A stretch of DNA of 27,648 nt from JBHELG01 sp046263195 (lineage in GTDB: Bacteria > Actinomycetota > Nitriliruptoria > Nitriliruptorales > JAHWKO01): the NCBI GenBank assembly GCA_046263195.1, contig JBHELG010000075.1:1-27648 (forward strand), read 5' to 3'. The first letter of the stretch is position 1, and each line of letters begins with the position of its first letter. The translations under genes were made by a program, and so were the position numbers. Positions 16,005 through 23,672 of the stretch are shown one piece after another. The notes beneath the pieces were generated by a model. That model was not told where the DNA came from, searched no databases, and saw only the letters and a program-made list of their open reading frames with translations.

Positions 16005-18584
16005 TCACGCCGTCGCGCTGGTCGTCACACTCTGCCTGTCCAGATCGCGGGCTCTCACGGCCCGGACGACCGCGTCGCGCTCTTCCAGCAGCGCCCGCCG
16101 GAGTGGCGCGGCGAGACTCTCCTGCTCGAGTTCACGGTCAGTTCGTGCCAGGACATCCTGTTCGACGACGACGCTCGGATACATGCCGTGGGCGAAGGCG
16201 AGCGCGACCTCGATCTGCCGCTCCTCCCACATCCGCGGCAGCACCTCGAAGTAGCTCGTGACATAGGGGCGGATGAGCTCGGTCTGATCTGCCCGCTGAA
16301 AACCTGCCATGATCGCCTTCAGGAGGCTGTGGGACAGCTCGGGCTCGTCGACGACGCGCCGCCAGGCCCGGGCCTTTGCTGCGCGGTCGGGGCGGGCTGC
16401 TCGGGCAGCCTCGGCATTGCGCTCCCCCGCATCGGTCTGGTCGCGCTCGTGCTCCCTGGCGATGACCACCTCGTCCGCGGCACCGACCCCTGCGAGCGCA
16501 CGGACCGCGTGCCAGCGCAGCTCCGTGTCGACCTCGAGTCCTTCGAAGCTCAGCTCCCCATCCAGCAACGCTTCTACTCTGCCCACGTGGGCGGGGGTGC
16601 GGGCGGTCGAGATCCAGTGCCGGGCCCAAGCGAGTTGCCGATCGCTGCCGGCCTCGGCCGACTCGAGGCGATCGAGGGCGCGGTCGGCGAGGCGCGTGAC
16701 GAGGTCGGGAGCGTGAGCGGGATGAGCGTAGAACTCGCTTGCGGCCAGGGCCCGCCCGAGCAACGTCTGCAGCATTCCGATGTCACTTTCTGCGGCCGCG
16801 TTCTTGATGACGAGCGCCACGAAGCGGCGGGCCGGCATGACGGCGTCGCGGACCATGTCCCAGGCCGCGCTCCAACACAATGCCCGGGCCTGGGCGTCAC
16901 GCAGCACGGCCAGGCGGTTGGCAACGGTTTCGAGCGAGCGTGGGTCGAGTCGAAGCTTGGCGAAAGTGAGGTCTTCGTCATTGACCAGGACGAGGTCGGC
17001 GACCGGCTCTCCGACCAGATCCGCCACGTCGGTGCTTGGCCCGACGATGTCGAGCTCGACCCGGCGGCGGCGCAGCAGCCCGTCGCCCTCCCCGTGATCT
17101 GACCGCTCGTCGTAGAGCCCGACTACGACCCGATGGGGGCGAAGGGTGGGCCATTCCTCGGGCGCGCTCTGCTCAACCGCAAAGCTGTCGTACTTCCCGT
17201 CCCGGACTGCGTAGACGGGGGCCAGGGTGTTGAGACCCGCGGTCTGTAGCCAATCCTTCGCCCAGGTCGAAAGATCGCGCCCTGACGTCCGCTCGAGTTC
17301 GGCGAGGAAGTCTCGTAGCTCGGCATTGCCGTACGCGAACCGGCGGAAGTAGCGACGACACCCCGCGAAGAAGGCATCCTCCCCGACCCAGGCGACGAGT
17401 TGGCGCAGCACCGCTGCGCCCTTGGAGTAGGTGATGCCGTCAAAGTTCTGGTGCACGGCGTGCAGATCGGACGCGTCCGTGGAGATGGGATGTGTCGTCG
17501 GTAACTGGTCCTGGCGGCGCGCCCACGCCTTCTCGCGGTCGGAGAACGTCAGCCATGCGTCGCTGAAGCGGGTAGCTCGAGCACAGGCAAGCGTGGCCAT
17601 GAAGGTCGCAAAGCTCTCGTTCAGCCACAGGTCGTCCCACCAGCGCATCGTCACGAGGTCGCCGAACCACATGTGAGCCATCTCGTGGAGCAAGGTGTTC
17701 GCGCGCGACTCCCGCTCCGCCTCCGTGACCTGTCCGCGATAGAGGTAGCGTTCGGAGAAGGTCACGCAGCCCGGGTTCTCCATGGCCCCGAAACCGAACT
17801 CGGGTACGAAGAGCTGGTCGTACTTGGTGAAGGGGTAGGGGTAGTCGAACAGCCGGCTGAAGAAGTCGAGCCCTCGCTTCGTGAGGTCGAACAGCTCCTC
17901 ATGGTCGAGATAGCGCAGCATCGACCGCCGGCAGTAGATGCCGAGATCGGTCTCTCCGTGACGGTCACGCACGTTCTCGTACGGCCCGGCTACGAGGGCG
18001 AGCAGGTAGACCGGCAGGAGAGGCGTCTCTTCGAAGCGCCGCCGCACGCCTTCCTGGCTGGCGGTCGGCGTGTTCGAGACGACCTGCCAGTCTTCAGACG
18101 CTCGCACGGCAAGGGTCGTCTTCGCCCTGAGGTCGGGCTGATCGAAGCAGGCGAACACGCGATGGGCGTCGAACGGCTCGAACTGGGTGTGCAGGTAGAC
18201 ACGACCGTCGGCCGGGTCGGTGAAGCGGTGCAGTCCGACTCCCGTGTGCTGGTACTCACAGGAGGCCACCACGCGGACCTCGTTTTCGCCGTCGAGCCCG
18301 GGTAGGACGACGCGGGCGCCGTCGAAGAGGTCGTCAACGGGTACTTCGACGCCGTTGACCTCGAGGCGCTCGAGGGAGCGGGCGCTGAGGTCGAGAAAGG
18401 TCTCACAGCCGGGCCGGTCGCAGGAGAAGCGAAGGTTTGTCACGGACTCGAACGTCGCGGGAGGCTCACCGGCTGGAGTCTCTTGCTGCGTGAGATCGAG
18501 CAGGACCTCGTAGCGGACGTTGGAGATGAGCGCGGCCCGCTCTCGGGCCTCGGCTCGCGTGAGGTTGCCGGCCGAGATGGACAT
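16005..18584 (-). CDS. pepN: Aminopeptidase N (M1 family zinc metallopeptidase)
   Basis: This cytosolic enzyme removes N-terminal residues from peptides. Counting from ATG 18584 (859 residues), the substrate motif GAMEN is at about 266-270 and the zinc site HEMAH at 300-304, with the third ligand glutamate about 18 residues later (WLNESFATFM, E323). A GITYSKGAAVLRQL segment near 413 contains the catalytic tyrosine. The C-terminal half is the helical ERAP1-like domain. The length matches actinobacterial PepN. ATG 18584 follows GGGAG with seven-base spacing; the longer frame from 18668 adds 28 unmatched residues. It appears to head the operon with the two membrane glycosyltransferase-like genes, which is not an obvious functional pairing. 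A possible -10, TACCTT, lies at 18637-18642 on the minus strand. Confidence 0.95.
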   Translation of the reverse strand: MSISAGNLTRAEARERAALISNVRYEVLLDLTQQETPAGEPPATFESVTNLRFSCDRPGCETFLDLSARSLERLEVNGVEVPVDDLFDGARVVLPGLDGENEVRVVASCEYQHTGVGLHRFTDPADGRVYLHTQFEPFDAHRVFACFDQPDLRAKTTLAVRASEDWQVVSNTPTASQEGVRRRFEETPLLPVYLLALVAGPYENVRDRHGETDLGIYCRRSMLRYLDHEELFDLTKRGLDFFSRLFDYPYPFTKYDQLFVPEFGFGAMENPGCVTFSERYLYRGQVTEAERESRANTLLHEMAHMWFGDLVTMRWWDDLWLNESFATFMATLACARATRFSDAWLTFSDREKAWARRQDQLPTTHPISTDASDLHAVHQNFDGITYSKGAAVLRQLVAWVGEDAFFAGCRRYFRRFAYGNAELRDFLAELERTSGRDLSTWAKDWLQTAGLNTLAPVYAVRDGKYDSFAVEQSAPEEWPTLRPHRVVVGLYDERSDHGEGDGLLRRRRVELDIVGPSTDVADLVGEPVADLVLVNDEDLTFAKLRLDPRSLETVANRLAVLRDAQARALCWSAAWDMVRDAVMPARRFVALVIKNAAAESDIGMLQTLLGRALAASEFYAHPAHAPDLVTRLADRALDRLESAEAGSDRQLAWARHWISTARTPAHVGRVEALLDGELSFEGLEVDTELRWHAVRALAGVGAADEVVIAREHERDQTDAGERNAEAARAARPDRAAKARAWRRVVDEPELSHSLLKAIMAGFQRADQTELIRPYVTSYFEVLPRMWEERQIEVALAFAHGMYPSVVVEQDVLARTDRELEQESLAAPLRRALLEERDAVVRAVRARDLDRQSVTTSATA

Positions 18585-18746
18585 GTTCTGCTCCCACCGA
18601 TCCCCGCAGATGTGACGGCTACCGCCGCCACCCGGGAAGGTAGCGCCAAACGCGTGCTGCCAGGTCAACCTGCGCCCCGCACCAACGAGAGGGAACTCTG
18701 GGAGGGGGGCCGAGAACCTGCCAGGGATGCTGTCGCACCCCCGCCG

Positions 18747-18752
18747 TAGGTT
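18747..18752 (+). promoter_or_regulatory. Putative -10 element of the HTH/LAGLIDADG-like gene
   Basis: TAGGTT ends nine bases before ATG 18762, with no ribosome binding site between. It faces away from pepN, so the 177-base gap may hold two divergent promoters. Confidence 0.35.
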
Positions 18753-18761
18753 GCCGCCATC

Positions 18762-19655
18762 ATGACAGACGAGGCTTCCGCTCCTTCCTCAACCCGAAAT
18801 GTGCCGTCGGCGCCCGTGGGACAGCCCACCCTGCCCTTCGAGGACTCGACGCTCGACGCCCCGATCGCCTACGGGCTCACCGCTCGAGCCCGTCGCGTCG
18901 TGGCTCCCGCGACCCTTCCCGATCTGACCCTTGTGCCCGGGAGCGACACCGACGCACCCGATCCTTTCGACACCCGGCCGGCGCGGGCCCGGGCGCTGCG
19001 ACGTTCGGGACGGGATCTGCGGCAGATCGCCTCAGAACTCGAGGTCGACGAGGGGCTTGCGGCCACTTGGACGCTCGGCGTCAGCGGCCCCTCGTTGCGC
19101 TTGGACCGTCGGCGGCCGCACTCGCGGCCGCCGGAAGTGCGCGGCGACGTCTCCATGCCACTCGAACGGCGGGCGGCCGTCGTCTGCGACGACGTCGCCG
19201 CTGCCAGCCTTGTTGTGGGGCTCGCCAGGGTGACCGCGCATGCGGTGACACTCACGACAGCGGATCCCAAGGTGGCCGGATCGGTCGTTGCCTGGCTGCG
19301 CGCTCGCATGGGTATTGCCGGGGCGCGTATGCGCCTCACCCTCGCGACCGGGCACGCGGTAGCCAGGGACGTGGTCGCCCACCGCTGGGCGGAGACGGTA
19401 GGGATCCCACGGCAACAGGTGCTCGCATCCGTCTGGCCGGATGCTCCCGAACCGGACGCGGTACGTGCCACCCTGCGGGTGGCCGACCCCCGCCTGGCGA
19501 CTCTCGTCGCGAGCTGGCGGGCCGCTTTCCAGGCCGGCGAGCCTCCCCCCTGTCGGACGCCGGCGGTGGCAGCGTCACAACCGCCAATGAGCTTTCAGAC
19601 CCCGTGTGATGCGCCATCCAGCGCCGGCAGGGGCAGCTTCTCTCCCACGTCGTAG
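18762..19655 (+). CDS. HTH protein with degenerate LAGLIDADG-like domain
   Basis: The 297-residue protein has a disordered, proline-rich start (1-70), then a helix-turn-helix at about 74-107 (RARALRRSGRDLRQIASELE). Residues about 147-255 follow the layout of actinobacterial proteins annotated as LAGLIDADG-like: a small-residue first helix (AASLVVGLARV), a TADPKVAGSVVAWLRARMGI helix region, RMRLTLATGH, and HRWAETVGIPRQQVLASVWP. In those proteins a glycine-rich acidic segment near the first helix carries the metal residues; here the corresponding part lacks it, so nuclease activity is doubtful. It more likely binds DNA as a regulator. The last 21 codons overlap the opposing DUF488 gene by 61 bases. 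The fold call is by pattern and needs a profile search. Confidence 0.55.
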   Translation: MTDEASAPSSTRNVPSAPVGQPTLPFEDSTLDAPIAYGLTARARRVVAPATLPDLTLVPGSDTDAPDPFDTRPARARALRRSGRDLRQIASELEVDEGLAATWTLGVSGPSLRLDRRRPHSRPPEVRGDVSMPLERRAAVVCDDVAAASLVVGLARVTAHAVTLTTADPKVAGSVVAWLRARMGIAGARMRLTLATGHAVARDVVAHRWAETVGIPRQQVLASVWPDAPEPDAVRATLRVADPRLATLVASWRAAFQAGEPPPCRTPAVAASQPPMSFQTPCDAPSSAGRGSFSPTS

Positions 19656-20179
19656 ACGATCCTCGGAACCCGCCGGGGTTCGACCGCTCGCTCCACCCGT
19701 GCCGCTTCGGTCGGCACGTGAGGCACGAGCCGGCCGTCGGGGAAGAGATGAAACGCCACGACGTCGTGAAGCAGCATGGCTGCGTCGGCGATGAGCCTGC
19801 GATGGCAGCGCCACCACACGCTCTCTGCGCACATGAGAGCCACGGTCGTCTCGCCCGCCTCCGCGAGGACTCCGTGAAGGGCGGACCGGAACTCGTCACC
19901 TTCCATGTGGTCGGCATAGCCACGGAAAGAGGCGTCACGAAGGCCCAGGTGGGGTGACTCCTCGACCGGCCGGCGCCGGCCTCCCAGTCGGGGCTCCCAG
20001 CGGTAGTCGACGCCCGACGCCGGCAGCCACGCCGCCATTGACTCGCGCCGAAACTGGGGGTTGCGGCGGCTGCCCGGATGTGCTCTCACGTCAACGACTC
20101 GCGCCACCTCCGCCTCGGCGAGCAGGGCTGTGAAGTCCGCCTGGGGGAGGGTGCCATGGCCGATCGTGATCAGGCTCAT
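19595..20179 (-). CDS. DUF488 family protein
   Basis: DUF488 proteins are small, soluble and of uncertain function, often found near stress and redox genes. The family marks are visible: TIGHG near the N-terminus (5-9), VDVRAHPGSRRNPQF (about 29-43) and the cysteine segment CAESVWWRCHRRLIAD (about 117-132). At 194 residues it has the usual length. ATG 20179 follows GAGGG at five-base spacing. The C-terminus overlaps the opposing HTH/LAGLIDADG-like gene by 61 bases, so one of the two stops may be misjudged, but both frames look conserved there. The DJ-1/PfpI gene lies 89 bases upstream on the same strand and may be cotranscribed. The cysteines could be catalytic or metal binding; this is not established. 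Confidence 0.85.
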   Translation of the reverse strand: MSLITIGHGTLPQADFTALLAEAEVARVVDVRAHPGSRRNPQFRRESMAAWLPASGVDYRWEPRLGGRRRPVEESPHLGLRDASFRGYADHMEGDEFRSALHGVLAEAGETTVALMCAESVWWRCHRRLIADAAMLLHDVVAFHLFPDGRLVPHVPTEAARVERAVEPRRVPRIVYDVGEKLPLPALDGASHGV

Positions 20180-20268
20180 GACACCCTCTGGCTGGCCTTC
20201 GGCTGGGAAGATGGTCTCGGCTTGTCCAGGACTGCCGGCGGGACAATTCCACTGGAGGGCAGGCTTGG

Positions 20269-20775
20269 TCAGAGCCGCTTCTTCACCGCCTCGATGAAGG
20301 CGGGCAGGTCGTCGGGGCCCCGGGACGTGATGAGATTGTCATCCTCGACGACCTCACGATCGACCCAGTTCGCTCCGGCGAGCTCGAGCTCCTTGCGCAC
20401 CGAGGGCCAGGACGTCATGGTCTTGCCCTCGACGACCTCCGCCTCGACGAGCAGCTGGGCGGCGTGGCAGATAGCCGCCACGGGTTTGCCGGATTCGAAG
20501 AACTTCCGCGTGAAGGTGACGATGCCGTCGTGCAGTCGCAGCTTGTCCGGTGAGTACCCGCCGGGGATGACGAGGGCATCGAAGTTGCCCGCATCCACGT
20601 CATCGACGGTCGTCTCGACCGTCGTACTGGAGTTGCCCCTCTTTCCTCCCAGCTCCTTACCTGAGTCCGTCCCGATGATCACGCATTCGTGACCGTCCGC
20701 CCCGAGCTCTTCGTAGGGCTGGTCGAACTCGGCGTCCTCGTAGTCTCCTTCCAGCACGAATGCAATCCTCGCCAT
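20269..20775 (-). CDS. DJ-1/PfpI family protein
   Basis: Members of this cytosolic family act as glyoxalase-type or deglycase/chaperone enzymes or as peptidases. The 168-residue protein has the nucleophile elbow AICHAAQLLVEA with C103 and H104, an N-terminal LEGDYEDAEFDQP segment bearing the partner glutamate near 13, and ALVIPGGYSPDKLR. The ending GPDDLPAFIEAVKKRL is typical of the PfpI/YhbO branch, making it closer to that branch than to DJ-1 itself. The ribosome binding site GGAGG lies five bases before ATG 20775. It is followed by the DUF488 gene. Members of this branch are often induced by oxidative or carbonyl stress, but no regulator is seen here. Confidence 0.9.
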   Translation of the reverse strand: MARIAFVLEGDYEDAEFDQPYEELGADGHECVIIGTDSGKELGGKRGNSSTTVETTVDDVDAGNFDALVIPGGYSPDKLRLHDGIVTFTRKFFESGKPVAAICHAAQLLVEAEVVEGKTMTSWPSVRKELELAGANWVDREVVEDDNLITSRGPDDLPAFIEAVKKRL

Positions 20776-21010
20776 GGCATCCTCCTATGTCGTGCGGTCT
20801 ATGTGGCACCCGGCCCGTCCTGCCTCGTAGTGGGCGGTGTCGTCGCGGCTCGCCAGGGTGGCAGGTGCAACGTCGGACTCGCTCGTGCCCGCCGCCCGGA
20901 ACGTGCCGTGGCCGGGGCGCGCCTTTCATTCCATGTTGGGAGACGGCCCCCTCGATCGCAACCTAGCGTCCTGTACGATCGTGTAGAAACGTGTCACACG
21001 TGGTGCAATC
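20776..21010. other. Intergenic region with two palindromes
   Basis: No gene is credible in this 235-base gap between pncB and the DJ-1/PfpI gene. Two palindromes stand close together near the pncB stop: ACGATCGT at 20975-20982 and ACGTGTCACACGT at 20989-21001 (perfect but for the centre). A TAGCGT motif on the + strand at 20964-20969 precedes them. They could be an operator or a terminator for pncB transcripts. Confidence 0.35.
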
Positions 21011-22342
21011 TCAGCTCAGCTCGCGCTCCCGGACCTTCTGGCTGAGCCGTTCGAGCGCCTCGCTGAGGCGGGGGGTGGGAACCTCGTCCGCCCCGTCCGG
21101 GTGACGCCACTCGTCGGGAAGCAGCTCGAGTTGCGCGTTGACGCGGCTACGGGCCTCCTCGAGATCGAAGCGACACAGTGTCTTCCCGTCGCGCCAGACA
21201 GGGGCGAGGAGGGGCTCCCCCCGGCCGTCCTCGTCGCGTGTGGCGAGGAGGTCGGACCTTGGAGAGCCGTCTCGGAACACCTGCTTCGCGCCCGGCAAGG
21301 TCGTCTTGTCTTCGCTGTACTTCGCGCGCGGGCTGCCGTCGTACTCGACGAGCTTGTAGGCGATGTCGAGCGCCGGTTTGTCTCCCGAGACGGTGAGCGA
21401 GGTCCCTATTCCGAAGGCGTCGATCGGCGCCTCCTCGGCGACGAGCGAGGCGATGACCCACTCGTCGACTCCGCCCGAAGCGAAGATCTTCGTGTCCGTG
21501 AGGCCGGCCTCGTCGAGCAGACGTCGCGACTCCTGCGCAAGCGCGGCGAGATCTCCGGAATCGAGCCGCACTCCGTTGAGTTCCGAGCCGTGCTCCCGTG
21601 CGACGTCGGCGACCCGGATCGCATTCCGCACGCCTTGGAGCGTGTCGTAAGTGTCCACGAGCATGACGCTGTGGTCGGGATGGTCAGCGGCGAACGCGCG
21701 GAAAGCCGCCAACTCGTCGCCGTAGGCCTGCACGAACGAGTGGGCCATCGTCCCGGAAACCGGAATCTCGAAGCGACGTCCGGCCTCGACGTTCGATGTT
21801 GAGTCCGCGCCGCCCAGGTATGCCGCCCGTGCGGCTTCGATCCCCGCCTCCAGGCCGTGGGCTCGCCGGAACCCGAAGTCGACCACCCCGCGTCCTTCGG
21901 CCGCGAGGACGCAGCGCGCCGCCTTGGTCGCGATGAGACTGGGGAACTGCACGACGTTCATGAGGCCTGTCTCGAGCAGCATCCCGAACGGGAGCGGGGC
22001 GGTGACCTCGAGCAGTGGCTCGTTCGCGAGGACGAGCGTGCCGTCGGCGACGGCCCAGACCTCACCGGACGCTTCCAGGTCATCCAGCCATCCGAGCAGC
22101 TCGTCCGAGAAGCCGAGCGACTCCAGATAGTCGAGTTCTTCCGGTCCGTAGTGGAACGCCTCGAGGAAGTCGAGGGCGCGTTCGGCGCCGGCTGCGATCA
22201 GCCAGGGACGCTGCGGCGCGGGACGCACGAAGAGGCTGAAGGTCGCGGGGCGGGTCATGCCGTCCTTCAGGCAAGTCTGAGCCATCCGGAGCTCGTAGAG
22301 GTCCGTGCAGAGTCCGAGCGGCCCCGCGGGAGGCATCGTCAC
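21011..22342 (-). CDS. pncB: Nicotinate phosphoribosyltransferase
   Basis: The enzyme joins nicotinate to PRPP to make nicotinate mononucleotide, the step that returns vitamin B3 to NAD. The 443-residue protein shows LCTDLYELRMAQ (11-22), ALDFLEAF, a VDFGFRRAHGLEAG region (154-167), and SGTMAHSF (196-203) with H201, the histidine that is phosphorylated during ATP coupling. VLVD-like VMLVDTYDT and the LDSGDLAALAQESRRLLDE segment follow. The GTG at 22342 overlaps the pncA stop as GTGA, and an in-frame ATG lies two codons later at 22336; either is possible. With pncA directly upstream the pair forms a nicotinamide-to-NaMN salvage operon. Confidence 0.94.
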   Translation of the reverse strand: MTMPPAGPLGLCTDLYELRMAQTCLKDGMTRPATFSLFVRPAPQRPWLIAAGAERALDFLEAFHYGPEELDYLESLGFSDELLGWLDDLEASGEVWAVADGTLVLANEPLLEVTAPLPFGMLLETGLMNVVQFPSLIATKAARCVLAAEGRGVVDFGFRRAHGLEAGIEAARAAYLGGADSTSNVEAGRRFEIPVSGTMAHSFVQAYGDELAAFRAFAADHPDHSVMLVDTYDTLQGVRNAIRVADVAREHGSELNGVRLDSGDLAALAQESRRLLDEAGLTDTKIFASGGVDEWVIASLVAEEAPIDAFGIGTSLTVSGDKPALDIAYKLVEYDGSPRAKYSEDKTTLPGAKQVFRDGSPRSDLLATRDEDGRGEPLLAPVWRDGKTLCRFDLEEARSRVNAQLELLPDEWRHPDGADEVPTPRLSEALERLSQKVRERELS

Positions 22343-22959
22343 CGGACGGACACTCCCGCCCTCACGAGTGTCGCGATCGCTCGAGCCCCATCGCCCGGGG
22401 AGAGGTTGACGGGTGCCGTCGCGTCGGCGAGCAGCTCGGTGTGGTAGCCGAGCTCACGAGCGTCCAGGGCGGTTTCCTTGACGCAGTAGTCCTGGGCGAG
22501 ACCGACGATGACGAGCCGTTCAGCGCCGGCTTCGCCCAGGATTTCGGCGAGCTCCGTCTCGGATTCCTCGCCGCTGTTGGGGTCGCGTACCGTGAAGCCC
22601 GAGTAGCCGTCGCTGCCATCCGTGCCTTTGCGCACGACCGGACCGTCCACGACGAGATCAGGATGGAACTCGGCGCCCCAGGTGCCGCCGACGCAATGCA
22701 CGGGCCAGATGCCACCGTCCTTCTGGAAGTGCCGGGTCGTCTCCGGATGCCAGTCCTGGGTGTAGACGACGAGGGCGCCGGCTTCGCGCGCGACAGCGAT
22801 CTCTGAGTTGACTGTCGGAACCACGTGCTCGCCACCCGGGACGTAGAGGCTGCCCTGCGGATCGGCGAAGTCGTTCTGCACATCGACGACGATGAGGGCG
22901 GTCCCGGGGTCGTAGGTGCCGACGGGTCCCGGGTGGCTGCCATTGGGATCGTTCGCCAT
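22339..22959 (-). CDS. pncA: Nicotinamidase (isochorismatase fold)
   Basis: The enzyme hydrolyses nicotinamide to nicotinate and ammonia. The catalytic triad is visible: D26 (IVVDVQNDF), K111 (VVRKGTDG) and C159 (LAQDYCVKETALDA). The metal ligands D69, H71 and H77 are in DWHPETTRHFQ, and H88 falls in IWPVHCVGG. At 206 residues it has normal length. ATG 22959 is supported by a -10 element six bases before it. It ends in a four-base overlap with pncB. The enzyme activates pyrazinamide in mycobacteria, but nothing here bears on drug response. Confidence 0.93.
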   Translation of the reverse strand: MANDPNGSHPGPVGTYDPGTALIVVDVQNDFADPQGSLYVPGGEHVVPTVNSEIAVAREAGALVVYTQDWHPETTRHFQKDGGIWPVHCVGGTWGAEFHPDLVVDGPVVRKGTDGSDGYSGFTVRDPNSGEESETELAEILGEAGAERLVIVGLAQDYCVKETALDARELGYHTELLADATAPVNLSPGDGARAIATLVRAGVSVR

Positions 22960-23200
22960 GTTCCGAGAATAGGACGCTTCATGTATCGGAAGTCACCAGA
23001 ACGTCCACCATGGGACAGGTCTCGTCGCGACATCGCTCAGGCTCTCGGTCGTGGTTTTCGGGCGCCTGTGGGGGCGTCTCGTGCACGCCTCCGGCGGAGG
23101 CCGCGAGAGCGGCTGTCCGGACGAACGTCCGTGACTGGGCGCCGACCTTGGGGTTAGTTACCTACCACAGCAAACCTTCGCTCTCACGTGGGGGCCGTAG
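22960..23200. promoter_or_regulatory. Divergent intergenic region pncA / DUF2267 with dyad cluster
   Basis: This 241-base gap has no credible gene but holds three dyads in 80 bases: GCCTCC-GGC-GGAGGC (23087-23101), CGGACGAACGTCCG (23118-23131) and an imperfect one in GGTTAGTTACCTACC (about 23151-23165). The last resembles an operator in position. Regulator unknown. Confidence 0.35.
22966..22971 (-). promoter_or_regulatory. Putative -10 element of pncA (leaderless)
   Basis: Read on the minus strand, TATTCT is followed by CGGAAC and then ATG 22959. This is close to the TANNNT consensus and the six-base gap places the start of transcription at the start codon. A GTGACT hexamer lies 19 bases further upstream as a weak -35 candidate. 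Confidence 0.5.
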
Positions 23201-23653
23201 ATGCCGCATGGAGGGATTCACGTCAGCACGATCGACCGGACCGTCCAAGTGACGAGTGAATGGCTGAGTGATCTCGCGGAGAAGCTCGGGGTCCCCGGCG
23301 ATGGCGAGCGGGCCTACCGTGTGCTACGCGCCTACCTGCACACGTTGCGGGACCGTCTCAACCTCGGGGAGGCGACTGACCTTCCCGCCCAGCTGCCGCT
23401 TCTGCTGCGGGGCGTCTACTACGAGGGCTTCGACCCCGCTCAGACGCCGAGGAAGCTCGATCGCGACGAGTTTCTGGCCGAGGTAGCCGGGCAAGCCGTA
23501 CTCGACGAGAACGACCCGTTCGATGCCGAGAAGGCCGTGCAGGCGGCCACCTCGATGCTCCGGGACCGCATCAGCGAGGGTCAGATGCAGGACGTCTTCT
23601 CGCAGCTCCCGGGCGGGCTGCGCGAGTTGCTCGAGCAGCCATCGCGGGGATGA
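23201..23653 (+). CDS. DUF2267 family protein
   Basis: The 150-residue protein is helical and matches DUF2267: VTSEWLSDLAEKLG near the start, AYRVLRAYLHTLRDRLN (about 39-55), LPAQLPLLLRGVYYEGFDP (about 61-79) and DENDPFDAEKAVQAATSML. The function of DUF2267 is not known; members often sit near stress or ADP-ribose/NAD-related genes, and one follows here. The start is uncertain: ATG 23201 is the only standard start near the family's N-terminus and has a poor ribosome binding site, while GGAGGG (23210-23215) sits six bases before a GTC codon (23222) in the same frame. The gene is convergent with the macrodomain gene with about 20 bases between stops. Confidence 0.8.
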   Translation: MPHGGIHVSTIDRTVQVTSEWLSDLAEKLGVPGDGERAYRVLRAYLHTLRDRLNLGEATDLPAQLPLLLRGVYYEGFDPAQTPRKLDRDEFLAEVAGQAVLDENDPFDAEKAVQAATSMLRDRISEGQMQDVFSQLPGGLRELLEQPSRG

Positions 23654-23672
23654 GCGCCAGAACCGTCAGGGG

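Noticed and set aside
15420..17102. Long + strand open frame (560 codons) across the pepN and DUF2723 genes
   Set aside because: It is antisense to two clear minus-strand genes with full motif sets; its translation is rich in Arg, Glu and Gly with no recognisable domain, as expected of an antisense frame in high-GC DNA.
18664..18669. TTGACC as a -35 for pepN
   Set aside because: It matches the -35 consensus well, but lies 21 bases from the only -10 candidate (TACCTT), beyond the normal spacing.
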